This document shows, piece after piece, positions 10,301-20,807 of a stretch of 43,084 nucleotides of DNA; the first letter of the stretch is position 1; each line of letters starts with the position of its first letter. The translations under genes and the position numbers were made by a program. The notes beneath the pieces are model-generated. The model did not search any database. It had not been told where the DNA came from and worked only from the letters and a program-made list of their open reading frames with translations. The DNA comes from Alectoria sarmentosa (Eukaryota; Ascomycota; Lecanoromycetes; Lecanorales; Parmeliaceae), in assembly GCA_009733775.1 (NCBI GenBank), contig WOGZ01000284.1, positions 1 through 43,084 of the forward strand. Direction: 5' to 3'.

Positions 10301-12715
10301 TGCGCGAAAATAATCAAAATTAAAAAGTTATTATATCGTTTATCGTCGAAATATAACATAATTATGTTTTAATATTTTGATATTTATATTTTAAATATTA
10401 AAAACGAAATCTTGATTTAATTAAAATTAAATGAATATAAAAAAAGAACTTAATAAAAATTTTGCATTATAACATAAACGAATAAGTTTAAAGTTATAAT
10501 AAATTAACGCATTATCGCATATAATAATTTCGAAACTCGTTTTTATAAAAATTATCGTAATAAAAAACATAATTTTATACGAAATCGATGAAAATATTTT
10601 AAATAATCGAATTTTAAATAATTATTTATAATAAATAATCTTTTATAATGAAAACAAATATCAAATTTCATTTTATTAATTATTTAAATTCTTTATTAAT
10701 TCACGATCGCATATTTTAAAATATTTATTTATATTTTTTATCGTCTGAAAATTTTAATATTTAATTAAATAATAATAAAACGTTTATTTATTTATTCACA
10801 AATCGTTAATTCAATTAAAAAGATTAATTAATTAATTCGTTAATTAATTAATGCAATAAATCAATTATTATATAAAAAAACATTACGCTAATTAATAATT
10901 CTTTTTATTTATTTACGAAATTAATTAAAACGATATAAAGTTTTTTAGATAATATTCTCGTCGATGATGAAATTAAATTAATCGAATAATATATATATTA
11001 ATTAATTTAAATATAATATAAAACGTTTTTCGAAATAAATAAATAATTGTTATTTTATATATTAAATAGCAATTTTAAAGCGTTTATTTAAAGTAACATT
11101 CGAAATAAAAACGATATCGTATTAAAATTAATAAAATTTTATATTTTATAAAAATCGTAAACTTACGTCGTTCAAATTAATTAAAATAATATTATTATCA
11201 TAATTTTATTCGAATTCTTTTTAAATAAAAATTCGAATAAACGTTAAAGTAAACGATAATATAATTATAACGATAATAACATTATTTTATAAACGTTTTA
11301 TTAAAAGATTTTTAAACGGTTTTTAATTTAATTAAATCTCGAATATAACGTTTTTCGAATTAAATTGAAATTTTATTAATTAATTTTTTTTTCACAATTA
11401 TTCTAATCATATTTTAAATAATTATTTCTATTTAATTACATTATCATTTTTACGATTTATTATTTATTTATTAATTTCTTTTTTCTTTTATTTAACATTA
11501 TTTAAAATTATTATATTATAAATAACGTAAAATATTATATTTTATTTTATATTAATTTTTTTTATTCGCGTGTTAAGATTTATCGATAAATCGTATAATA
11601 AAATGTTTTTAATACGATTTAATTTTTATATACGTATTATATAAAGAATATAATTATAAAGCATTATCATTAATTTTTTTAAATAAAGTTTAATATAAAG
11701 ATTTTGCTCGATTTTTAAATAATAATTATTATTATAATAAATAATTATAATTATTATTATTATAATTATAATAATTATTATTGTAACGATTATTAATTTA
11801 AATGTGATTTTATATTTATATAATGCGATTCTGGCTTCTGCGTGTTATAAATAATAATTTAAATAAAAAATTGCGAGGTCGGCTGCTAGTTTTGCGCTTT
11901 CGCAAAAGATTTTGCAAATAAAAATATCGCAACGATATTGAATCTTTTTTTTTTCAAAAAATCGAAAAAATTAAAATTATAAAATGTATTATAAACGTCG
12001 TTAAATAAACGTAAATAAATAAATATATATAAAAGACGTAATTTTATTATTAAATTCAATAATAAAATTATATAATAAAATTAATCTTTAAAGATTAAAA
12101 GAAAACTTCGAAATATATTAAATAATTTTGTGTTCGTTAAATAACTTCATTAACGAAATAACTACGAAATCAATTAATTATATTTAAATTCTATAACCTT
12201 TATCAAAATTTATAAAAAATAACGTCGCGATAACGTATATCTTATATAAAACGTATACGATTATTTAATTTAATAATAATAATAACTTAAAATAACGACG
12301 ATAATAACGAAATTTAATTTTATATATTTTTTATAAATTCGTAATTAATAAATACGACGTTTATTTAAAATATAAATTATTTCTTTTTTTTTTAAATCGT
12401 TTAATAAGTTTATATTAAGAAGAAATAAAAATAATTCTTCGATAATATTAAAAGTTATTATTTAAACGATTATAATAAATTTATTAAAAACGATATTTTA
12501 AATATAAGTATAATATAATAATTACGCGATTTAATAATCGTTTTACGTATTATAATAACGACAATGAAATTAATTTTCTCAATTTTAATTATTTTATTAA
12601 CATCGATAATTTAAATTTTAAAGATTTTAAAAATTATTTTGAAAATTATAATAGCGATAATAATACGAATGAAAATGATTATATCGACGATAATGTACGA
12701 TATGAATAATAATGT
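7399..12715. other. AT-rich desert, probably decayed transposons
   Basis: More than 5 kb of very AT-rich DNA in which I could not identify a gene or a transposon domain on either strand. Local points of note are a possible LTR start at 7687, an AT-only near-palindrome around 11722-11790, and a short less-mutated pocket at 11826-11925. Short open frames (for example 9491-9679) have the amino-acid make-up of random AT-rich sequence. The tract most likely consists of old repeats mutated beyond reading by eye. Confidence 0.6.
11826..11925. other. short less-mutated pocket with hairpin
   Basis: Contains ATTCTGGCTTCTGCGTG and GAGGTCGGCTGCTAG in otherwise C/G-poor DNA. TTTTGCG (11890-11896) and CGCAAAA (11901-11907) form a perfect 7-bp stem with a 4-base loop. 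This may be the end of a DNA transposon or a remnant that escaped mutation. Function unknown. Confidence 0.35.
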
Positions 12716-12815
12716 GATGATAAATCACGATAGAAATAATTTGATGATGAAATGTGATGTAAATGGGCAAGTGTGTTAAGATGGGTGTGTTGACGATATG
12801 TATAGCTTCAACTGA

Positions 12816-13022
12816 GACAAGAATGCAATGATTCTGAAAGAGATGAGATCGAACGAAGAGCCATTGCCTAATGTAGAACAGGCATATATATCGCTCCATC
12901 AGAACACGGTGTTTTCTACTATGACCGCTTTTCTAAAACATTACATGCGATAGGCCATGTGCCATGGCCACCATGCTCTGACCTTCTATGCAACTCACTA
13001 ACCCACAATCCCGCTGTAGCGA
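12816..13022 (+). repeat. left arm of ~205-bp inverted repeat
   Basis: The arm matches the reverse complement of 18265-18472 over its whole length. Anchors are TCTGAAAGAGATGA, CTATGACCGC, GGCCATGTGCC, TGGCCACCATGCTCTGACC and CACTAACCCACA. Many of the differences are transitions. The arms bracket about 5.2 kb holding the sulfotransferase-like gene and three pseudogenes. No coding frame is apparent in the arm. Confidence 0.85.
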
Positions 13023-13296
13023 ACTGATGATAGATCTCCGAAGCTTTCTGTGGCCTTACTCTAATGAAGCCTCAGCGTTATTCATTAAATGACAGAGAAG
13101 GATTCATGTTACTATCACAGGTGAATGCTAGTTTATTAGCTCATCGCGCCTTTCCTGTTGCTACTGGCTACTGCTACCATCGCACACAGACACTGTCCCC
13201 CAGCCTCCTACACTTACTACCCGCTTCAAGCTTTGCTTGAAGGCATTACGCGCCCGCTAATCCCACTAGACCAACCTTCAACCTTCCAACTTCGAT

Positions 13297-14082
13297 ATGG
13301 GCCAGCAAGCTTCCGTACCGAAGCCGGGGGTCTCACTCCAGGTCATCGGCGCCGGACTCTCCCGTACCGGAACTGCCTCCTTCAGCCGCGCGTTGGAGAT
13401 CCTTCTCGATGGCCCTGTCTACCATGGCGGCACTCAAACCACCATGGGCCCCGAAGTCGAAATCACTTCCTGGATCAAGGTACTCTCGCACTGGCCGCCC
13501 CGTAACGACGCCGACACCCGTCTCATCCGCGGCCTCATGGCCAGCCGGCTGGACGGCTACATCGCCACGACGGACGCCCCGGGCTCGGGCCTGGTCCCGG
13601 AGCTGATTGCGCTGTATCCCTCCGCGAAAGTCATCTGCACGGTGCGCGATCCTGCGTCGTGGGAAAAGAGCATGGAAGGCATCAGCAACGCAGCCACCAT
13701 GTGGTTCCTGCGCGCTGTGCTCTTTCCGCTGCCCGCCCTGCGCTATTTCGTGGACTACATCAACGTCCTCCGCGAGGCCTGGATTAAGCTATACGGCGAG
13801 CGGGAGCCGCTCACCAGGGTGACGTATGAGCGGCATATCGCCTGGTTGAAGGAGACCGTGCCTGAGGATCGGCTAGTGTTTTTCGATGTCAAGGACGGCT
13901 GGAAGCCGTTGTGTAAGGCGCTGGGGAAGGAGGTGCCGGACGAAGTCCCATTCCCGCAGATCAACGACGGGGAAGCCATTGATCGGTTTGCGAAGAAGCA
14001 TGTGCAACGAGGGTTAGTCAGGTGGGCTGGGATTTTGGCCGGTATTGTGGCTTTCGTGGCCGTCATCTTGATGCAGAGATGA
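13297..14082 (+). CDS. sulfotransferase-like P-loop protein (Sulfotransfer_4 type), C-terminal membrane anchor
   Basis: An intact 261-residue single-exon gene with GC-rich third positions, unlike the surrounding AT tracts. Residues 17-34 (IGAGLSRTGTASFSRALE) match the phosphosulfate-binding loop GxxRTGTxS of the fungal sulfotransferase-like family, often mislabelled as NAD-dependent epimerase. TTDAPG at 91-96 and KVICTVRDPASWEKSM at 111-126 match the later conserved blocks, including the Arg and Ser expected in the 3'-phosphate site. The C-terminus (about 241-258, GILAGIVAFVAVILMQR) is one hydrophobic helix with a short basic end, suggesting tail anchoring. The N-terminus MGQQAS fits an N-myristoylation pattern (Gly2, Ser6). 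A substrate cannot be read from the sequence. The start is the first ATG of the frame with a pyrimidine-rich leader upstream. Confidence 0.88.
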   Translation: MGQQASVPKPGVSLQVIGAGLSRTGTASFSRALEILLDGPVYHGGTQTTMGPEVEITSWIKVLSHWPPRNDADTRLIRGLMASRLDGYIATTDAPGSGLVPELIALYPSAKVICTVRDPASWEKSMEGISNAATMWFLRAVLFPLPALRYFVDYINVLREAWIKLYGEREPLTRVTYERHIAWLKETVPEDRLVFFDVKDGWKPLCKALGKEVPDEVPFPQINDGEAIDRFAKKHVQRGLVRWAGILAGIVAFVAVILMQR

Positions 14083-14949
14083 ATGGCATGCATACAGCAC
14101 GGCTAAGAACACGGCCGAGAATCTGCATCTTGCAATTCGCGTATGCGAAAGCTCTGTATCATTTACAAGTGTGAAAAAGATCGAATGCCCTTTTCCGAGC
14201 CGAAGACCGTTGGAATGATGAAGCTCGAACCTCAGCCCCTGACATCTCCATGAAAATTTGTGGTCCTACTTAAGTGAAATTCGTCGACTTGAAGGGGATT
14301 TTGCCCTCAATGGTGGCCAGATACTGCCATATTAGCTCTGAATGTTGAGCTATCAAATGCGACGTCTATCTTTAGTGGTTAGTAAGTCTTTGCTTCATTC
14401 AGCCGGACCTGGGCTTCAAGCCTGACCAAATGCAGTATATGGAGTGAGATACTCTTTGCAATTCGGACAAGATTTTCTCTTATGAAATAAGGGTTTCTGG
14501 ACTTTGACCTCGGAATCCCAACACTTAGGGGGCTTATACCCTTTTGTTCTAGAACCTAAATCTCCTTGATCCACAATATTACGTCCTTCGCAGCGGGTGG
14601 CTTAGCATATGGGCACTCTGTGATGTTGGTCTTCATACCGCAGAATGGCTCGGTACTGGGATATCATCGCAGTTCCTGCAGGCAAGGAGGCAAGAGCGGC
14701 GAAGCAGGTATTTGCTTTCAAACAACTGTATTGATTGGTGTGAAAAAGGTGTTCGCTTGCACATATGGAATGTCAAGACTCCGTTGAGCCCGGCTCGTTC
14801 GAATTGTATCTCATCGCTCGACAAGGACTTAGGTCTACAATAACGAGGCCCTCGGACGAGGTTCCCTGCCAGATCCGAGTAATTGGCTTCTGTTATACAG
14901 CAGGATGAACGATTGGCTTCCTACAACATGAATCATTTATTTTCCATCT
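14083..14949. other. intergenic, no gene supported
   Basis: GC-normal DNA between the sulfotransferase-like gene and the P450 pseudogene. Small frames at 14566-14787 and 14633-14824 lie on opposite strands over each other and show no recognisable family. The missing C-terminal half of the P450 would be expected here on the minus strand, but I found no convincing I-helix or haem-binding motif. Confidence 0.6.
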
Positions 14950-16051
14950 CTACCTACGGGTATGATACAAGTTGAATGTTGAGAGGATCTCGGCCCGCGA
15001 CATGTTTTCGAAGTTGGCATTAAGTTTCATGAAGGACGTCATAAAATCCGGCGGGTCCGTCATGGTATCCAGACGCTTGTTGATATGCTCTTCGGCGTAT
15101 TGCTGATGCCGTAGCTGTCCGTCGATTATACTCTGCGGTATTAGCTTCGTGAGCAGAAACTCCAGCGAAGGATGGTATCGTGGTGCTGCGGCCAGCGACA
15201 TTCCCTTCAAATATAGGAACAGCGTGCGTACCCGGACGTGATACTCGCCACGCTCAAGACATCCAAAGGGCTCGCCGAAGGCTAAGTCACCGATAACATC
15301 CATGGTGAAAAAGTTTACCCAGACCGTCGTATTGACAAGGGCTCCGGATATTGCGTTGCCTGATGCGGTAGCAAGTTCATAAAGCTTGAAAACCAGGGTG
15401 TCAGCATGATGCTGGATAAGAGGATGCTGTGTGCGGAGGGTTTCTTCGGTAAAAGAATTACTGAGTAATCCACGCACACGCATGTGGACTTGGGATCGGT
15501 GGTGGTTATGACATTATCCACGTCATCGTTGGGTGCTGACTTAGCAGTACATGTTCTTCCCATTACGGAACACATAGTCCACAGCCAGCTTGCTGAGAGA
15601 TTTACCAGTAGCGAAGACTTTGTCTCTAAGAGCTCGTTCGTGTCCGTGGCGGAAGGTGTAAATATCATCTCACGCCTGCTCGTTTGCAAAGGAGACCTCG
15701 TCTGGCGCGATACGAATGATATCGCCATACTCTTCGTGAAGCTTGCGCTGCCGGTGGATCAGCTTGCCAGTCAAGAGACGGTAGACGAACGGCAGTCGAG
15801 ACCTAGCCTAGAGCTTGGGCCCGGGGAATCTACCGGAAAGTTGATGGAAGAAGAGATTGTAGATGTTGGCCGTCACAGGATACTCGAGAGAAGTTAGCCG
15901 GATTCGAGACCATTTGGACAGGATGATAGGAGAAGAGAGCGGATGGGTGGGAGCGGAGGAAACTTACAACCGAAAGCGCAAATAGAGCAAGAATGATCTG
16001 GAGTGTCATGTCATTGCTGACAGCGCCCACCAGGGTAGCAAGCATCGTCAT
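14950..16051 (-). pseudogene. cytochrome P450, N-terminal half only, stops and frameshifts
   Basis: Exon 1 (16051-15968) starts with ATG and encodes a membrane-anchor helix (LQIILALFALSV). An 85-bp intron (15883-15967, GTAAGT..AG with a GCTAAC branch site) is still spliceable. Exon 2 gives FPGPKL*ARSRLPFVYRLL, the usual proline-rich start of a fungal P450, then HEEYGDIIRIAPDEVSFA and the C-helix region MRVRGLLSNSFTEETL. TAG after FPGPKL and TGA after NEQA both replace a Trp codon. At least two frameshifts follow, near 15541 and 15487. The frame ends at 14950 before the I-helix, so ExxR and haem-Cys regions are absent. The family resembles P450s of fungal terpenoid or polyketide pathways. It is transcribed divergently from the kinase remnant. 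Confidence 0.85.
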
Positions 16052-16278
16052 GGCTTCTGTTCACTAATGATCAAAGTGACTTCAAACCACGGACCGAACA
16101 GCATACAGAGCGGGTAGGTGTATCGGCCAGAGATTAGCAAAACCTAAACCAGAGCCATAATGGGAAGAAAGGAAAAATTGTCAAGACATGGGTAATCCGT
16201 CATCTCAAAATACGCTCACTTGTACTTGGTCAGGGTGTTTTTTTTCTTGGTCCATGGCGCTAAATGCTCAAGACATGA

Positions 16279-17608
16279 GTGGACCCAGTCTCTGGCACGA
16301 TCTATCTGCAAGGAATTATGGTAGCTCTCAAGCGGGCCAAGGTGAACGAAGATATGCTCGATCCAATTGCGGACCGGGTTAGCGCAATTTTGAATGAGTT
16401 GGTTACCAGGCCCCACCCGCCCTTGCTCGCCCATCCAAACATTATAAGACTCTTGGGCATAGATTTCGAGACTGAAATTCGAGTACTGCCCAGAATGTTA
16501 TGCCGGTACTTATTCTACAGTGTGAATTAGGAAATCTTGCAGAACTCTTGGAAACTGCGAGAAAAGAAGACGGGCTACTGGGTCTTGAAGAGAAGTTGTC
16601 TCTATGTCTGGACATCGCTCACGGCCTGAAAATACTTCACGCTTGTGGTCAGCTATGTTTCTTCTAAGTCTGTGAAATATAGCATATATCGCCATAGACT
16701 TCGTCTCTGCCGCTTCCCCGTTTACAGCAGCCGATGGAAGCTTATACTGCACGTTTCTACAATTGGACCATGACATCAGCTTTTCGTACCATCTTTCTCT
16801 TTTGTTAGAGCGGACAGTTCCTTTCTTGATCGCGTTCTGAATTCCTCGCTAAGTAATGCTGTCCTCAGATATTGTACACTGAGACGTCAAATGTGAGAAC
16901 GTCTTAGTCTTTGAGAAAGCAGCTGGGGATTAATTACATGTTCGCAAGAGTCATCATCCTTCCTCAATGGTCACCGAGTCCTACTAATGCAACAATCCTA
17001 GATGGATACCTCGATCTCTACTGCAAATCGACAGATTTCGGAGTCTCACATCATCCAAGCGGAAAGGTTGTGTTGGGTGGTAGCCGACCGTGGCAAGCAC
17101 CCGAGTGTCTACTCGTACGCGGAGAATTGTTCGAGCTCGAAGATGCAAGGCGAACGGACGTGTATAGCTTTGGCATGTTGGTCTGGAGAGTGGTTGTTGA
17201 TGGAGACCCTTTCAAGCTGTTGGAGGAATCGCTAGGAGAATTGAAGGCAGTAGCTCACAAGAAAGGAGACAGCGTAGGAATGAGGCAGTGGCGCAAAGAA
17301 AGGCAACGACGAGCTGGTGCAGCATGTCTGTACTTCCTTGGCGCTCTCGGCCGGATTTTTCGCGATCGCAGCTCGAAATTCTTTGTAAAATCATCATTGT
17401 CCCATTGGCCAAGGACTCCTAACGACGTAAATTGGACATGACAAGAATTACAAGGCTCCTGACTCCCGCTGATTGGTACGAAGCACATGATCCCGTCCCA
17501 CCGACATGTCTACCCATAGATTTCGATACACATCTTCTTGACATAGAGAAGTGGTATTCCGAATTCGAAAGCGCTAGTCCCTTAGATCTGCTTTGTCTTG
17601 AAGATTAG
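16279..17608 (+). pseudogene. protein kinase pseudogene, several frameshifts and stops
   Basis: Kinase subdomains can be followed in order across shifting frames. VALKRAKV (about 16318-16341) carries the ATP-binding Lys. HPPLLAHPNIIRLLGIDFE follows at about 16417-16470. GNLAELLETARKEDG to IAHGLKILHACG spans 16530-16649. After a probable intron IVH*DVKCENVLVF (16870-16912) is the HxDxxxxN catalytic loop with Gly replaced by TGA. Next come TDFGVS (DFG motif, about 17030), PWQAPECLL (APE motif) and RTDVYSFGMLVWRV (subdomain IX). Further frameshifts lie near 16520 and 17290. A tail frame with WYEAHDPVPPTCLPIDFDTH ends at TAG 17606-17608. The glycine-rich loop is not visible. The style is that of fungal Ser/Thr kinase-domain proteins near NLR or heterokaryon-incompatibility genes. 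It converges on the TPR remnant. Confidence 0.8.
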
Positions 17609-18170
17609 ATTTTCTTTGACTTGTAAACTGGCGGCTGAGATCTAAATCGAGAAATGCGTGGACAATCTCCTTCGTCCTTTCGTGATGAGTACCAACGATA
17701 ATCTGGTAGCCCTTGGAAGCTTGTTGGAACATGTCTCCAGCCCCATCTTTCATGCCTTGGGCTGCGAAGAAATATGTCAAAGTTTTGACGGGCTCAAGCG
17801 CAGGGGTTCGGTTTGATCCAAGCGCCTTTGCGTGGGCTACCAAAGCGCGTATATACATCTCCTCCGCCTCCGCTATCTTGCCCTGGTTGGTGCAGAGGTT
17901 GCCGAGATTGTTGACCGTATTCAGCGTCGACGTGTGCTCCAGTCCCCACACCTTCTCCTTTTCTTGCAGGACCCGCATATTCACCTCTTCCCCCTCCACC
18001 ATCTTACCCTGGTCGGCGTAAAGAAGGCCCAGATTGTTGACTGTGTCTAATTTTGATGTGTGCTCCAGTCCTCACACCTTCTCCTTTTCTTGCAGGATGC
18101 GCATATGCAGCTCCTCGGCCGCCTCATACTTCCCCTGATACTAGAGCACCGATACTAGATTATTAAAACT
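17574..18170 (-). pseudogene. kinesin-light-chain-type TPR repeat protein fragment
   Basis: Reading from 18170 down, about four 42-residue TPR units are visible: YQGKYEAAEELHMRILQEKE, DQGKMVEGEEVNMRVLQEKE, NQGKIAEAEEMYIRALVAHA and a decayed fourth. Separators such as GLEHTSTLNTVNNLGNL are typical of the KLC/TPR_12 units at the C-termini of fungal NACHT or NB-ARC proteins. TAG at 18141-18143 (Gln position) and TGA at 18072-18074 (Trp position) interrupt the frame. From 18002 it is open to the TAG at 17574. A further half-unit (KYKAAEN) lies near 18250, separated by a GTAAGT..TTAG intron-like segment. No nucleotide-binding domain is present upstream. The 3' end overlaps the tail of the kinase pseudogene. 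Confidence 0.8.
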
Positions 18171-18264
18171 AATCAACATATAGGAATACTTGATTTCTAG
18201 TACCTTCCTACATCCTTCTATTACTTACAAATTTGTGTTCTCGGCCGCCTTATACTTCCCCTAA

Positions 18265-18472
18265 TCGCTACGGCGGAACTGTGGGTTAGTGAATTGCATA
18301 GGAGGTCAGAGCATGGTGGCCACGGCACATGGCCCATCGCATGGAATTTTTCAGAAACGCGGTCATAGCAGGAGACACGTGTTATGAGAGAGTTCTATAT
18401 ATAACCATCTTGCACCTGGCAATGGTTCTTCATTCGATTTCATCTCTTTCAGAGCCACAGCATTCTTGTCTG
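18265..18472 (-). repeat. right arm of ~205-bp inverted repeat
   Basis: Reverse-complement match of 12816-13022. This arm directly abuts the TPR fragment, whereas the left arm has no TPR sequence next to it. The arms therefore could be terminal repeats of an unknown element, or copies of an upstream segment of a duplicated TPR gene. Confidence 0.85.
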
Positions 18473-18939
18473 TCCCACCCACGCCTGTATATAGCTTCAT
18501 ATTCACTCCAGGTCTACGTCGTACAGACATGGGAGTTTCTCTTAGAGCTGGAGTACGAGAACACGCCTGTTCAGGCCTCTATTCGCTACTAGTACTAGCC
18601 CTGGCGTCGGGACGACCCAATCATTATCATGAGTATACCCTCATTTTTGTTGCATGTCCGTTCAAACCATCTATAGGGGAAAAAAAGGAATGTACGGAGA
18701 TTAGAGCCTTAACGCTCATTCAAATAAAAGAGATCAACGCACATGGGGTGACTAACCCAGCCAGCTCGATACCAGACCGGTTTTTCTTGAGTGATGACAA
18801 CGATTTGATCTTGCTTGCTCCTGAGATAGTCACCTTAAAAATATAAAAAGCTAAATATTCTATGTGACTAGGCTGCTGAAAGATTTTTGACGATGACTTT
18901 TGATTTACTTACATGTAAAGTTAAGCATTTTATCTAAGC
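18473..18939. other. intergenic / 3' flank of transporter gene
   Basis: GC-normal DNA. Frames at 18329-18592 and 18466-18846 overlap the inverted repeat and have no family resemblance. I see no gene. Confidence 0.55.
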
Positions 18940-20512
18940 TTAAAAGAAGGTCTTCGGGTTCCAGCCGACGGCGACAACCCTTGAGGTAGTATAACAGCTT
19001 AAAGCTCCAATATAAGACACACCTGCGAAGACAATCAGACCCCAGTAAGCTCCATCATTTGTGCTGAGGAGCTGGCCACCGATCGGAATGCTTGTCAATG
19101 TGCTGCAGTGCACATGTCAGTGTTGCATGCAAAAAGATACGACATGACTGTGCTTACCCGAAACTGACAAAGAAATAGGAGGTAGAGACGTAGCGGCCAT
19201 AATTCTCTACTCTACAGAGTTGAGATAAACATACGGGTATTAGACTCAGATTGCTACCGCTGGCAAAACCGAACGTGATGGCAAATGCAATTATGATGGC
19301 CTTCGAATTTGCAGCTGGCAACCACATGGCAAGAACCGTGGTTGCACACAGAGAGATCGTCACGATAATGACGTGGAATCTGCCGAATAGATCCGCGAGG
19401 AATCCAGGAACCAATCGACCAAAGAAGCTCCCAGCATTCAGCAATGCAAGGACAGTGAATCCAAACGATGCATCTTGACCATGAGTGGTAACATACGCGC
19501 TGATGTACGTCAAGGGTACAAATAGGCCCCATTCCATAAGGAACATCCCAGCCGTACAAAGTGAAAAGCTAGGATCTTTGAAAGCGGTCAGATCAGGAAT
19601 GACGCTAACGGCTTTTTTGGAGGGTGGTAATCTCTTTGTGACAAAAAGGTTTGCTGGAACTGCCAACAATAAGAGGAGGAAGCCAAGCACTCTGGTGGAC
19701 CAAGCGAAGCCTATCTTGGGTAGAAGACTTTCTAGCATTAGCGGGAAAACAATACCGCCGATGGAGCCACTGGTGTAAGCGATGCCGGTTGCGAGACCAC
19801 GGCGGCGCTTGAAGAAGTGGCCAATTGAGGCGTAGGCTGGGGTGTAGAGGAGTGCGCCTCCTAGTCCTCCGAGAAGTGCGTAATCGAGCATGAAATGCCA
19901 GTATTCTGGTTCAGCATTAGCATTTGTCTGATTTTGGAAGAGTATTCATGCCAAGTAGAGGTTGTGTGGAGCCTACGCACCGGTACAGAAGCTCAATAGC
20001 ATCATTGACGAGACCAGCGCCAAGCTACCGACAGCAAGCAGAACCTTTGGGCCATGGACATCGAAGATCTTTCCAGTATAGATGCCGCAGAAGAAGACCA
20101 GGAACAGATTCAGACTGAAGATCCACCCGATTTGGCCAGATGAATAATCACGAAGTTGATTGGAACTGAAGTAGTCTAGGAATGCACCTGTGGAGTTCAC
20201 AATCCCGAAGACCATGAACATGGTGCAGAATGAGCCAAATACCACAAGCCAGGCTCGAAGACCACCTTCTGGGAAGTCTTCATCGTCATCGCTGCTGTCA
20301 CTGGTACGGTTGTTGGCAGACTCCTCAGCGTCTACAGTACCGGACGGTGCAGGTGCAGAGAGAGTACTGTCCTTTTCCGTGAAGTCGGACGGATTTTTGC
20401 TGCGATCTCGATTCTCGTTCTCTGCAAAAGTCGCTGAATAACCATGAGCATCGCCGCTTTCAATGGTGGTAGTTAGGCAGGTGTCCTCTGCATCGTTCCT
20501 CGCAGCACTCAT
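18940..20512 (-). CDS. MFS transporter, monocarboxylate-porter type, three exons, intact
   Basis: Spliced from 20512-19981, 19905-19158 and 19102-18940 (532 + 748 + 163 nt = 480 codons plus stop). Intron 1 (19906-19980, 75 bp) starts GTGCGT and ends CCAG, giving FCTEYWHFMLDYALLGG. Intron 2 (19103-19157, 55 bp) starts GTAAGC, has branch CTGAC and ends GCAG, giving VSFGTLTSIPIGGQLL. A hydrophilic acidic N-tail of about 80 residues (SDSSDDDEDFPEGG) is followed by GGLRAWLVVFGSFC, the signature entry to TM1 in fungal monocarboxylate transporter relatives. GHFFKRRRGLATGIAYTSGS is the conserved loop and helix after TM4, and about 12 helices are visible. It should act as a plasma-membrane or vacuolar porter; the cargo could be a carboxylate or an exported metabolite. 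No stop or frameshift is seen. CACGTG lies 290 bp upstream. Confidence 0.92.
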
Positions 20513-20719
20513 GTACTAAGGCTTCACTCCAATATGGGTTGAGCGTCCGCAGTTTGATGATGACCCCGAACACTTGACCGAGATTTGCAGAGCACAATGG
20601 CTAGGGATTCTCGTCTATTATTACTAGAAGGTCACCATTTCGCCATCGAGATTATGGATTTATGAGTTTGATTTTGTAAGAGCGTACTCTGTAAGAGGGA
20701 TTTATTGAATTTTTTTCAA

Positions 20720-20753
20720 AGGCGTGGCCTGCGGCCACCAGCGGAGTTCGCCT
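20720..20753. other. nested stem-loop upstream of transporter gene
   Basis: AGGCG (20720-20724) pairs with CGCCT (20749-20753); inside it TGGCC (20725-20729) pairs with GGCCA (20733-20737). It lies about 210 bp upstream of the transporter ATG. Role unknown. Confidence 0.4.
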
Positions 20754-20801
20754 CACAAAAAAGACTGCGCAGAAAAGAGAAATTCTTGCGAGGATGCAAG
20801 T

Positions 20802-20807
20802 CACGTG
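20802..20807. promoter_or_regulatory. CACGTG (E-box) upstream of transporter gene
   Basis: Perfect palindromic E-box 290 bp upstream of the transporter start, the kind of site bound by bHLH factors. A six-base site is expected by chance at appreciable frequency, so it is only suggestive. Confidence 0.25.

Noticed and set aside
12627..12899. 90-codon minus-strand frame
   Set aside because: It spans the AT/GC boundary and the inverted repeat, is rich in His/Ile/Tyr, and resembles no family.
14640..14710. Minus-strand phrase LQELR*YPS resembling a P450 ExxR box
   Set aside because: The Glu is not at the ExxR position, flanking residues do not fit the K-helix or following meander, and no haem motif follows.
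19251..20441. Plus-strand and shifted frames over the transporter gene (19251-19478, 19254-19559, 19485-19778, 19924-20118, 20190-20441)
   Set aside because: Shadows of the well-supported minus-strand transporter gene.
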